Shown: piece after piece, positions 28,101 through 36,899 of the stretch
How positions within the stretch are numbered: the stretch's first letter is position 1
Layout of the letters: the number at the start of each line of letters is the position of its first letter
Source: Pectobacterium araliae
GTDB lineage: Bacteria > Pseudomonadota > Gammaproteobacteria > Enterobacterales > Enterobacteriaceae
Direction: 5' to 3'
Assembly: GCF_037076465.1 (NCBI RefSeq)
Contig: NZ_AP028908.1
Coordinates: 496,001 to 560,000 of the forward strand
DNA length: 64,000 bases
Made by a program: the position numbers and the translations under genes
Notes under the pieces: generated by a model
What the model saw: the letters and a program-made list of their open reading frames with translations, nothing else
The model's database searches: none
Told to the model about the DNA's origin: nothing

Positions 28101-28332
28101 GGACGTCCATATATGATCTACTATTTTGCAAAGCTATTTAGTCCTAGCTTAGAAAGATGGCCTGTTCAAAATTGTGCAGAATTCAAAGGTGTGAATCAGG
28201 CTTTGCTGGATGGAGCGAGGTTAGAAAATTTGGAGGTTCATACAGTGAAAACTATATCAGGCGAAGCATTCCCAATGTGTTCTAATTGTCAAACTACCAT
28301 ATTTGGTACGATAGTTACGAGTGGGTAATTAT

Positions 28333-28770
28333 ATGAATAAATTAGTTGACCTAGCGGCAAAATATGGCGAAATAAAAAGACAGGATACTAACTTGGCTAA
28401 GTGCTTGGCAAGCATAGGAAATTTTGGCCATTCTGTTTCAGATGGATTGATTTCGTTTTTACAGGAATATAACGGTTTTCAAGGATATCACTCTGCTTAC
28501 AAAGATAATAATAGGTCTAGTAAGTTTTTCTATATAGACCCCGAAAAAGCTATCTTGGAACTATACAAGGAACAAGTTGAAAATTATGAAAAAATAACAG
28601 AATGTCCTTTAGTTCCTATTGGTGAATGTGATAACGGATACATTATCCTCATGTATGGTGATGATGTTATATACGGTGTTTTTGATGAATACATATATAA
28701 ATATGGGAAGGACATTGAATCTTGTTTTGATGTTCTAATTAATGGTAAGGAAGCTATCGAAATTAATTAA
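28333..28770 (+). CDS. SUKH-type immunity protein for the split deaminase toxin
   Basis: 145 residues, ATG 28333, four bases after the toxin stop (28326-28328). AT-rich, acidic, with a pattern VSDGLISFLQEYNGF, YIDPEKAI and FDVLINGKEAI that fits SUKH (SMI1/KNR4) superfamily proteins, the largest immunity superfamily for polymorphic toxins; the SUKH-3 subgroup often pairs with YwqJ deaminases. The frame is intact, so immunity may persist although the toxin is interrupted. Confidence 0.75.
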   Translation: MNKLVDLAAKYGEIKRQDTNLAKCLASIGNFGHSVSDGLISFLQEYNGFQGYHSAYKDNNRSSKFFYIDPEKAILELYKEQVENYEKITECPLVPIGECDNGYIILMYGDDVIYGVFDEYIYKYGKDIESCFDVLINGKEAIEIN

Positions 28771-28777
28771 AAATAAC

Positions 28778-28961
28778 GCCGGAAGCGGTCCCAACGATCC
28801 TTCCGGCTTTATTTTACCTGCTGTTTAGTACAACGATCAGACATTAATCTCCGTCTCGATCACTATCCTTCCCCGTTCCACCGTAACGGTAATCGGCATC
28901 CCCGTCATAAAACCCGACTCTTCCAGCCAGCGGCCTTTAAGGTTAGTCGCCGACGGCGGGT
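28778..28961. repeat. Intergenic cassette, copy 1 (terminator plus symE 3' end)
   Basis: Nearly identical to 32018-32201. It begins with the hairpin GCCGGAAG (28778-28785) / CTTCCGGC (28800-28807) followed by TTTATTTTA, a terminator for the upstream immunity gene, and ends in the symE remnant. Both copies lie directly between an immunity gene and a truncated rhs. Confidence 0.88.
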
Positions 28962-28962
28962 T
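28837..28962 (-). pseudogene. symE 3' remnant 1
   Basis: About 40 codons read on the minus strand: TNLKGRWLEESGFMTGMPI and ending VIETEINV. This is the C-terminal core of a SymE protein. Its 5' part is replaced by rhs sequence at about 28962, an exact fusion point between an rhs core (opposite strand) and symE. Confidence 0.8.
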
Positions 28963-31538
28963 GAGTGGTGGAATTTGCCTATCTGGACAACAGCGGACTG
29001 GTCAGTACCTTTACCGACGGCAGCGGCCACCAGTGGCACTACCAGTATGACGACCATGAGCGGCTTGTCGGGATTACCGACCCGCTCGCGCGCCACTGGG
29101 CGTGGCAGTACGACAGCACCGGTAATCCCCTGAGCCTGACCGGGCCGGACAACAGCGAAGTGCGTTTTGCCTGGAACCGTTACGGCCTGCTGACTGAAGT
29201 CAGCGACCAGAACGGTCAGGTACAGGCCAGCCTGTTTTATGACCACCGGCAGCGCCTGATGAGTGCCACGGATGCAGAATCCCGCACTCAGCAACTGCGC
29301 TACGACCCGCAGGACCGACTCACAAGCTGGACGCGCCCGGACGGTTCAACCTACCGCCTCGGTTATCGCCGTGCAAGCTGGAAGCTACCGGAGCAACTGC
29401 TGCGCCCGGATGACAAGCAAGAGCAGCGCCAGTACGACAAACATAACAACCTGCTGAACTACACCGACGGTAACGGCGCAGTATGGGCACAAACCTATGG
29501 CGCGTTCGACCTGCTGACCTCACGCACCGATGCGGCAGGCCGCAGCTGGCAGTATGAGTACGACAAAGAAAGCCAGCAGCTTGTCTGCGTTACGGCACCG
29601 GACGGCAACCGCTGGCAGTGGTGGCTGGATGCAGACGGACGTGTCATACGTGAACGTGACATGGCGGGGACGGAAACCCACTATGGTTACGATGAAGACG
29701 GTCACTGCATCAGCCTGCGCAACGGCGAAGGAGAAACCCGCCACTTTCTGTACGACGGGCGTGGACTGCTGATTAAGGAAACCGCGCCGGACGACACCCT
29801 GCACTACCGCTATGACGCGGCAGGTCGGCTGACTGAAGTCACGTCCGCCACCAGTCATATCCAGTTGGCGTATGACGAGCGCGACCGTGTGGTAGAGGAG
29901 TACAACAGCGGTTCGGTCATCCGACGCCACTATCAGGACGCATCGCACACCGTTACCCGCAGCCTGCACTGGGACGGTGAAGAGGACAGTGCGGCACTGA
30001 CCAGCACCTTCCGCTATAGCGCGACGGGTGAACTGCGCCAGGTACAGTTGCCGGATGGCGCGGAGTTAACGCTGGCTCATGATGCCGCCGGACGTGAATC
30101 TACCCGCCACAGCAATGGCGGTTTTACACAGCAGCGTGAATACGACGCCATGGGCTGGCTGACGCGGGAAATGAGTGGCCAGTCGGTGGACGGTCGCCTG
30201 CACCCCACCCAGACGCGGGAATACCTCTACGACGGTGCAGGCAACCTGACCGGCACCCGACGCAACCGCGAGGCGGCAGGCTATCAGCTCGATGCCAGCG
30301 GACGGGTGCTGTCAGTACTGAGTGGCGGCGCAGGACGTGGCGTCAATACCGAAGAGCAGTATCGCTACACCCGTAACGGGCTGCCGCAGGACACGACAAG
30401 GCTGACCGACTGGCAGGCCGGACGCCTGACGCAGCAGGACAGCACCCACTACCAGTACGACAAGGCCGGGCGGCTGATACGCAAACAGGTGGTGCAGCCG
30501 GGCTATCGGCCACAGGTGTGGCACTACCGCTGGGACAGCCGTAACCAGCTTAGAGTCGTGGACACGCCGACCGGAGAGCGTTGGTTCTACCGCTATGACC
30601 CGTTCGGACGACGTATCGGCAAACGCTGTGAGCAGACCCATGAAGACATCCGCTACCTGTGGGACGGCGACCAGATAGCCGAAGTGCGGCACTACCGCGA
30701 CAACCAGCTTATCAGCCGCCGTCACTGGGTACATAACGGCTGGGAGCTGCTGGTACAACAGCGGCAAAATACAGACGGCAGTTGGGAAACGGACTTTGTC
30801 ACCAGCGGCCATAATGGTGAACCGCAGGCCATTTTTAATCCGCAAGGCGAACTGCGCTGGCAGGCTCCCCGCACCAACTTATGGGGGAAGCGTTATACCG
30901 ATAATATTGAAAGTCTCGATCCGAGACTGGCCTTTGCCGGGCAATACCGTGACAGCGAAAGCGGGCTATGTTATAACCGTTTTCGCTATTATGATCCGAG
31001 TGGTGGATGCTATGTCTCGCCTGACCCGATAGGGATAGCGGGCGGGGATAATAATTATGCTTACGCGCCTAATCCTATTAGTTGGGTTGATCCATTGGGG
31101 TTGGCTGGGTGCTCTGTACTTGATGATATTATAAAAGACGCAAATAAAGTGGCTTCACCGGGTGGTGGAATTACATCAAAACAGGCTCAAATATTGCGGA
31201 ATAATCTTCCAGTCATTCAGAGGCGTACTGTTTTCCAAAACCAAATGGCTAGAAAAGAGTTTGTAAAAAGCCAAGATTATTTAATGAGACAATGGGAAGC
31301 TAATATGGGAGTGTCGTGGCCGAAAGGAGCTACACCACATCATATAATTCCGTTGGAGAGTGGAGGGGCAAATAAATGGTGGAATTTAATGCCAACAAAT
31401 GGAACATTGCCGAACCATTCACTTCCCGGAATACCCGGCCCTCATGCTGCTGGGGGAACGCTTCGCACAACGATTCAACAAGGGCGCAAAGCTTTACCCC
31501 CTGGAACGATAACCGATTTAAGGCTGCCATATGGTTGA
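28963..31538 (+). pseudogene. Orphan Rhs fragment 2 with HNH-type nuclease tip
   Basis: About 857 open codons, 5' truncated: no membrane region, no PAAR, no first half of the Rhs core. It begins [13 protein letters not shown] and follows the main rhs core almost base for base to the conserved [13 protein letters not shown] (about 31105). The unique tip contains [11 protein letters not shown] and NLMPTNGT, an HNH/His-Me-finger pattern for DNA cleavage. The first in-frame start is GTG 28965 without a good ribosome-binding site, so the fragment should be silent unless recombined into an intact rhs. The tip frame is open and followed by an overlapping immunity gene. Confidence 0.85.
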
Positions 31539-32010
31539 TATAACTGAAGAGATAAAAAAAATAGAAGCTGCTAGCTTTTTCTCTCTCATGGGAATTAACA
31601 ACCTCCATGAAGGAGATGTGATATTCATTGAAAATGTAAGAAAAGTATTTATTGAGCCATCAGATGCTGATTTTAAAGGGTTCTATAAAAAAACCGAGTG
31701 GCTTCCTACTTCACCCACTCAAGATGATCCATTTTATAAGAAACAAGCTAATCCAAAAGATCTTATTGAATTACGTAAAGAGATAAATAAACGTATAATA
31801 TCCGCAACAAGAGAGCTTAATAAAATTGATTTTATCTCCCCCCCTCATGATTTTAGTGTTGCAGCAAGAAATGCAATTTGTTTTGCTTTTAGGCAACTGA
31901 TTACAGAGAGGTATTTTTCTCTTGGTAACAGGTGGGAAAGGATTACTGATATTTATTACTCAGGCCATTGGCCTGTAGGTTTTGCAAAAGAAAGATATAT
32001 AGTTATTTAA
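31531..32010 (+). CDS. Probable immunity protein for the HNH Rhs tip
   Basis: 159 residues; ATG 31531 overlaps the end of the rhs fragment (stop 31538) by 8 bases. AT-rich, soluble, no domain recognised; contains [18 protein letters not shown] and a C-terminal ERYIVI. Overlap with the toxin tip and the AT-rich composition identify it as the likely cognate immunity gene. It appears to belong to no family I know. Confidence 0.72.
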   Translation: MVDITEEIKKIEAASFFSLMGINNLHEGDVIFIENVRKVFIEPSDADFKGFYKKTEWLPTSPTQDDPFYKKQANPKDLIELRKEINKRIISATRELNKIDFISPPHDFSVAARNAICFAFRQLITERYFSLGNRWERITDIYYSGHWPVGFAKERYIVI

Positions 32011-32017
32011 ACAATAA

Positions 32018-32201
32018 GCCGGAAGCGATCCCAACGATCCTTCCGGCTATTTTTTACCTGCTGTTTAGTTCAACGATCAGACATTAATCTCCGTCTCAAT
32101 CACTATCCTTCCGCGCTCCACCGTCACGGTGATCGGCATCCCGGTCATAAACCCCGACTCCTCCAGCCAGCGGCCTTTAAGGTTAATCGCCGATGGCGGG
32201 T
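32018..32201. repeat. Intergenic cassette, copy 2 (terminator plus symE 3' end)
   Basis: Second copy of the 28778-28961 cassette with a few base changes. Hairpin GCCGGAAG (32018-32025) / CTTCCGGC (32040-32047), then TATTTTTTA. Confidence 0.88.
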
Positions 32202-32265
32202 TGGGCTTGCCGTTTTGCGGGGCGTATCCCACAGTGTAGTAACGTGCTGTTTTTTCCACCGCACT
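32077..32265 (-). pseudogene. symE 3' remnant 2
   Basis: About 60 codons on the minus strand (ARYYTVGYAPQNGKPNPPS ... VIETEINV), longer than remnant 1 but still lacking the start of SymE. It runs into rhs sequence at about 32262 (LTGTFSYNAAGELRQ on the plus strand). Confidence 0.8.
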
Positions 32266-33568
32266 CACCGGCACTTTCAGCTACAACGCGGCGGGTGAAC
32301 TGCGTCAGATACTGTCACCAGACGGTGTGGAGCTGACGCTGACTCACGATGTCGCTCGTCACAGAAGCGCGAATACTGAAGAACAATACCGCTACACCCG
32401 CAGTGGCCTGCCGCAGGATGCCACCCGCCTGACCGACTGGCAGGCCGGACGCCTGACGCAGCAGGACAGCACCCACTACCAGTACGACAAGGCCGGGCGG
32501 CTGATACGTAAACAGGTAGTACAGCCGGGCTACCGGCCGCAGGTGTGGCATTACCGCTGGGATAGCCGTAACCAGCTAAGGGTTGTTGATACCCCAACGG
32601 GAGAGCGCTGGTACTACCGCTACGACCCGTTCGGACGGCGCATCGGCAAGCGCTGTGAGCAAACGCAGGACGAACTCCGCTACCTGTGGGACGGCGACCA
32701 GATTGCCGAAGTGCGGCACTACCGCGACAACCAGCTTATCAGCCGCCGCCACTGGGTGCATAACGGCTGGGAGCTGCTGGTACAACAACGCCAGAATACG
32801 GACGGTAGCTGGGAAACGGACTTTGTCACCAGCGGCCATAACGGCGAACCGCAGGCCATTTTTAATCCGGAAGGCGAACTTCGCTGGCAGGCTCCGCGTG
32901 CCAACTTATGGGGCCAGCGCTATACCGATAATATTGAAAGTCTTGATCCGGGACTGGCGTTTGCCGGGCAATACCGTGACGCTGAAAGCGGCTTGTGCTA
33001 TAACAGATTTCGGTACTATGACCCGACGGGTGGATGCTACGTCTCGCCTGACCCGATTAGTGTTTTGGGTGGTGATAATAACTATGGATATGTATATAAC
33101 CCGATGGGTTGGGTTGACCCATTTGGGTTGGCAGCATGCGGGGCTGGGTCTGGAGGAAAAGGTCTCGGTGGGCATCAGGCTGTCGATCGTGCTGCTGGTG
33201 AGTTGAATGCGGCAACGCAAAGAGCGGCTCGTCTTCTTGATCGTGGTGGGCATATGAATACTGCATGGGGAAAAATTCACCAGAAATGGGCTAATAATAC
33301 CCATGTGCCTCAGTGGCTTAAGAACGTATCACGAGGAAATGCTATTCAGCAAATGACAGACAAGTTAACTGTGGATAATAGATATCTTAAAGATATTGTC
33401 CGAAATAGGACAGGGGAATGGTGGGGAAGTTTGCGGCCTGATTATCATTTAGAACTTCCGGGTGGAAAGGTTGCAGTGTTTGATATAACAACGCCAGGTC
33501 AGGCTCCTAAGATATCAAAATATAACGTTAAAGGCGTGACGGACTGGCTGATTAATATTTTATATTAA
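32262..33568 (+). pseudogene. Orphan Rhs fragment 3 with restriction-endonuclease-like tip
   Basis: 5' truncated. After about 90 bases of a divergent rhs (TFSYNAAGELRQILSPDG) it jumps, with an internal deletion near 32360, to the same core as the main rhs from [10 protein letters not shown] onward. The core ends MGWVDPFGLAACG (about 33130). The tip has LRPDYHLELPGG and VAVFDITTPGQ followed by KYNV, resembling a PD-(D/E)xK endonuclease active site (Asp and Glu/Asp around a K). Promoterless and lacking PAAR. Tip frame is open; the next gene starts 10 bases later. Confidence 0.82.
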
Positions 33569-33578
33569 GTGAGGGTGT

Positions 33579-34241
33579 ATGACAGGAAAGTTGAAAAAAG
33601 AGCTCATTAATCGATGGTCTAATGAGTTGAGTTTTGAAATAAATCGTAATCTAAAAAAAGAAGATTGGAGAGATAAGAATGTAGAAAATTCAAAATGGGG
33701 AACTCAACCCTTTGGGTTGACGGATGAGGGGAAAGTGGATTTTAGAGGGTTTTCTTTTAGGGAGCCTATTCGCTATCATTTAATAAAGGATGTTGATTTT
33801 TCATATTCAAAAAGCATAAGTGGAAATAAAGACGAGTATGGTCCATCGCGAGGAGTTACGGGATTTATTGATTCTATTTTTGATAGTTGTAAATTTGTTG
33901 GTTCGGTCTTGCCTGCAAATTTATCTGAGCGTTTTAGTTATTGTGACTTTAGTTGTGTGGTGTTTAATTCAACTAGAATGAATTCAGATTTTAATTTTTG
34001 TATTTTTGTTTCTTGTAAGATGAAGGATGTAGTGATTAGAGGGAAAAGATTTTTGGGTTGTGATTTTTCTAAGGCTGATTTGTCTAAATCTAATTTTTAT
34101 TCTTGTTGTTTTGAAGATTGTGTTTTTGATGATGCAAAGCTAAATGGCTGTAATATATCGGGAAGTACGTTTGTCAGCACTAGACCATCTGATGCCCAAA
34201 TAGCAAGCTGCTCCGTGGCAGATAAAATAAAGTTTCAGTAA
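33579..34241 (+). CDS. Pentapeptide-repeat protein, likely immunity to the Rhs-3 nuclease tip
   Basis: 220 residues, strongly AT-rich, ATG 33579 after GAGGGTGT. From about residue 60 to 205 there is a loosely periodic [A/C/S]-x-F/L-x pattern (FDSCKF, YCDFS, CIFVSCKM, GCDFSKADLSKSNF, CCFEDCVFDDAKLNGC), typical of a right-handed quadrilateral beta-helix. Some pentapeptide proteins mimic DNA and block DNA-acting enzymes. Position directly after a predicted nuclease tip suggests immunity by such mimicry or by direct capping. Function is inferred. Confidence 0.75.
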   Translation: MTGKLKKELINRWSNELSFEINRNLKKEDWRDKNVENSKWGTQPFGLTDEGKVDFRGFSFREPIRYHLIKDVDFSYSKSISGNKDEYGPSRGVTGFIDSIFDSCKFVGSVLPANLSERFSYCDFSCVVFNSTRMNSDFNFCIFVSCKMKDVVIRGKRFLGCDFSKADLSKSNFYSCCFEDCVFDDAKLNGCNISGSTFVSTRPSDAQIASCSVADKIKFQ

Positions 34242-34317
34242 ATAATGATAACGTATTTTAGGGTTGGTTCTCTACTGCAAAAAATTAGCATAAAAAGCAT
34301 ATATATAAGGACAAGGT

Positions 34318-34857
34318 ATGTCACTGTCTAACCCGGATGATTGGAAAACTGTCTTGTCTGTATTGGCGCTTGTGCTATCGATTGTGTCATTTATGTTCAC
34401 ACGAAGAAGCTGGCTTCAGTCAAATCGCCCGATAGTATCAGCATCAGTCGAAACCCATGCCGGTGGCAATGAATCAATTGCCTACAACTTAGTGCTAAGT
34501 AACACTGGAAATCGACCTGCTATAAATGTTCGCATTCGCGTTAAAGAAGTTGAGATTGACGCGTGTATATCCGAATAGGTTAAAAATCATAAAAATACGA
34601 ATTCTATATATTCTGACGTGATGAGGTGTTTCTCGGATGACGGCGAGATTCCATTGCTGTTGAACGGAAAAAGTATGGTTAATTCGTTTGGTTATACCTG
34701 CGCTGATAAACAAAAATTTTGGCTCTATGGAGTCAGTCTGCCTGTAGAAATCAAATATTGTGATTTGGATGGACGAAAGTATAAGTCAAAACAAACAATT
34801 AGAATTAAAGACTCGGAAGGTTTTGCTGGCGGAATTTGGCAGTCATCAGCTAATTAA
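34318..34857 (+). pseudogene. Small membrane-anchored protein with an in-frame amber stop
   Basis: One frame spans 180 codons with a single TAG at 34576-34578. Before it: a membrane segment near residues 10-28 (VLSVLALVLSIVSFMF) and a beta-rich part (IAYNLVLSNTGNRPAINV). After it: FSDDGEIPLLLNGKSM and IKYCDLDGRKYKSKQ, which reads like the rest of the same domain. Without the TAG it would be an intact protein. Not recognised. It may be a broken immunity-like or membrane sensor gene of the array. Confidence 0.65.
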
Positions 34858-35237
34858 TATTCAAAACTTGATCAAGCTCACTCCATGCTTGCTGCTTTCC
34901 GCAGTGAGAATTGTTTTTTGTGCCATCTGTAATCTGTCTGAAATACAGGTTATGCTATTTGCAATAAATTTACCCCACTATTCCAGTTTGTCTCTGAGGT
35001 ATGGATTGTAGATGGCTTTTATGTTCGTAAGGCTGTTAATTATTAAGTGTCAAAATAATAATGACGATGTTGGTTGTTTTTCAATTTTTGGTGAGTGACT
35101 TTTATTGATGGAAAGTGTTCCTGTGTTTCATGGGCGGCGATGCTTAGAGGTTTGCAAGTAAAATACAATCAATTCGCTCGGGTGGATAAATTATTTTATA
35201 AACGTAAAGGAATAAAAAATACGGCAAGGAGGTGGTG
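34858..35237. other. Gene-free stretch before the sigma-54 activator
   Basis: About 380 AT-rich bases. Only short, unsupported frames; no promoter matching the sigma-54 pattern was seen. Nothing else recognised. Confidence 0.6.
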
Positions 35238-36821
35238 ATGTCTGACAGCAAAGGATTGCCGAAGGGGGAACAGCGGAGTAAAAGCGGTGAAAAGTCGGGG
35301 CAGATATCCCGGCTTGATCTGGCATTGACGCTGGCTGCCCAGAACTCTGAGGCTGATTTATGTGACTGGCTTGTGTCCATGGTGGAGTCTTACTTGCAGC
35401 CCCAGGGAGCGATACTGGGGTTAGCTGATAACAGCGGCAGGCAACTCTTGTGCCAAGGCTCGGTGGCAGATGAACCCATTGTGATGGCACTTGATGTGGA
35501 TGATTTCAGCCACCCATTGGCCTATGCCCTGCATGAGAACAAGGCACATGTCTGGCCATCGTTGAATGGTGGTGCGGGTATTGAGCATCTGGCCTTTCAG
35601 CAGATGCTGTCGGAGCTGGGATCAGCGTGTGGGCTGTATGCCATACCGGTGTTATCGGATAGCGGCACTGTGCTGGGAACACTGGCGCTGCTGGATACAC
35701 CAGAACGGTTACAGCAATGGCACGATGGTGGGGAATGCAAAAAGCTGGTTCAGATATTCTGCAACCAGATGGTACTTTTGCGCCAGCGCTCGGGAGGGCA
35801 GCATGAGCAGTCAATGCTCAGTGCGTCTATCAAACGCGCTCGGGATGAGGCGTGTCAGCAGGCTCTGATAAAACGCATACAGGATGTGTTGATCGGTCAG
35901 TCGTCATATATGAGGGCGCTGCAACAGAAGATCGGGCAAGCGGCTGGGCATTCTTTGTCAGTATTGATTCTGGGTGAAACGGGTACAGGCAAGGATGTGG
36001 TAGCCCGCCTGCTGCACCAATGCTCCGTCAGGGGCGATAGGCCTTTTGTGGCGATTAACTGTGCCGCGATCCCCGATAATCTGATCGAAAGCGAGTTGTT
36101 CGGCTACCAGAAAGGGGCGTTTTCTGATGCCCTGAGCGACAAGGTTGGCTTGGTGGCGCAGGCTCATGGCGGCACGCTGTTTCTGGATGAGGTCGGGGAT
36201 ATGCCGCTTGCCATGCAGGCCAAGTTACTGAGGGTGTTGGAGACCCGGTGTTTTCGTCCTCTTGGCGCAGCGCAGGAAGTGCATTCGGATTTCCGGCTGA
36301 TTGCCGCCACACATCATTCGTTGAAAAAGCGCATAGCAGATGGTGCATTCCGCCAGGATCTCTACCACCGGTTGTGCCAGTGCGCATTGGATGTAGCGCC
36401 GCTGCGCGAACGTACAGAGGATATCCCGCTGTTGTGCCGCTACTTTATCGCGCAGTGCTGTGAACGGGAGCAGAAAGCAGCGGTGACGCCGGAGCCGTCA
36501 TTTCTGCGTCAGTTAATGCAGTACGCCTTTCCTGGCAACGTGCGGGAACTGCGCAACCTGCTGGAGGTTGCTTGCGCTCACACCTTATCCGGTCAGCAGG
36601 TCACCATGCAGGCACTGCCACCCGAGGCGCAGAAACGACTGGCAAGTGAACGGATGCAGGGAGAGGATTTTCAGCACATAGCGGATTTGCGTCTCGCAGT
36701 GCGTGTACAGGAGGCCGCTATCTTGCAAGCGAGGCTACGGCAGTTCGGTGGCGACCGTCAGGCGGCCGCAGACAGTCTGAATATACCCAAGCGTACGTTT
36801 AATCGTAAATGTCTCAGGTAG
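35238..36821 (+). CDS. Sigma-54-dependent activator of the T6SS (VasH-like) type
   Basis: 527 residues, ATG 35238 with a perfect GGAGG nearby. N-terminal GAF-like sensory region (about 30-190); AAA+ domain (about 215-450) with Walker A GETGTGKD (246-253), Walker B TLFLDE and the sensor region DFRLIAATHHSLKKR; C-terminal Fis-type HTH (GGDRQAAADSLNIPKRTF). The sigma-54-contacting loop reads GAFSDA (residues 293-298, bases 36114-36131) where GAFTGA is usual. In VasH-type systems this protein activates hcp operons; a sigma-54 promoter stands before hcp at 12991. There are no other T6SS structural genes here. Confidence 0.88.
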   Translation: MSDSKGLPKGEQRSKSGEKSGQISRLDLALTLAAQNSEADLCDWLVSMVESYLQPQGAILGLADNSGRQLLCQGSVADEPIVMALDVDDFSHPLAYALHENKAHVWPSLNGGAGIEHLAFQQMLSELGSACGLYAIPVLSDSGTVLGTLALLDTPERLQQWHDGGECKKLVQIFCNQMVLLRQRSGGQHEQSMLSASIKRARDEACQQALIKRIQDVLIGQSSYMRALQQKIGQAAGHSLSVLILGETGTGKDVVARLLHQCSVRGDRPFVAINCAAIPDNLIESELFGYQKGAFSDALSDKVGLVAQAHGGTLFLDEVGDMPLAMQAKLLRVLETRCFRPLGAAQEVHSDFRLIAATHHSLKKRIADGAFRQDLYHRLCQCALDVAPLRERTEDIPLLCRYFIAQCCEREQKAAVTPEPSFLRQLMQYAFPGNVRELRNLLEVACAHTLSGQQVTMQALPPEAQKRLASERMQGEDFQHIADLRLAVRVQEAAILQARLRQFGGDRQAAADSLNIPKRTFNRKCLR

Positions 36822-36899
36822 GGGATCAGGTATTGACGGTATTGTGCCAATGCGTTTTGAGAACGGGGAACATGTGTAGCGTGGTGCCGGATTGCATAA

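Larger units (their letters stand above)
26773..28110. mobile_element. IS110 family (IS1111-type) element inserted into the IS630
   Basis: An 11-bp inverted repeat, ATGGACGTCCC at 26773-26783 and GGGACGTCCAT at 28100-28110, brackets the transposase. The short left end (about 70 bases) and longer right end (about 220 bases) fit the IS1111 subgroup, which has sub-terminal repeats. A 10-bp hairpin (26786-26795 with 26807-26816) stands just before the transposase. The exact ends are inferred and could be a few bases further out. Confidence 0.7.
25639..28138. mobile_element. IS630-family element, itself interrupted
   Basis: Ends AATAGCTTTGCA (25639-25650) and its reverse complement (28127-28138) form a 12-bp terminal inverted repeat flanked by TA on both sides (25637-25638 and 28139-28140), the IS630 target duplication. 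Without the inner IS110-type element (about 26773-28110) the length is about 1.16 kb, normal for the family. A further 11-bp inverted repeat (26691-26701 with 26746-26756) lies just upstream of the transposase. Confidence 0.85.
25361..28328 (+). pseudogene. Orphan Rhs tip with YwqJ-type deaminase domain, split by nested insertion sequences
   Basis: The left part (25361-25638) starts abruptly within the Rhs core end (DPIGLLGG ... [11 protein letters not shown]) and runs into the start of a deaminase-like toxin ([19 protein letters not shown]). The right part (28141-28328) has PSLERWPVQNCAEF and PMCSNCQTTI, the zinc Cys motifs. Joining 25638 to 28141 gives ATG CCT AGT CCT AGC TTA, an uninterrupted frame reading ...ERMPSPSLERWP.... 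The gene has no PAAR or Rhs N-terminus and no promoter, so it was a displaced tip even before the insertion. The YwqJ assignment is from motif memory. The SUKH-like gene at 28333 is the expected immunity partner. Confidence 0.82.
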
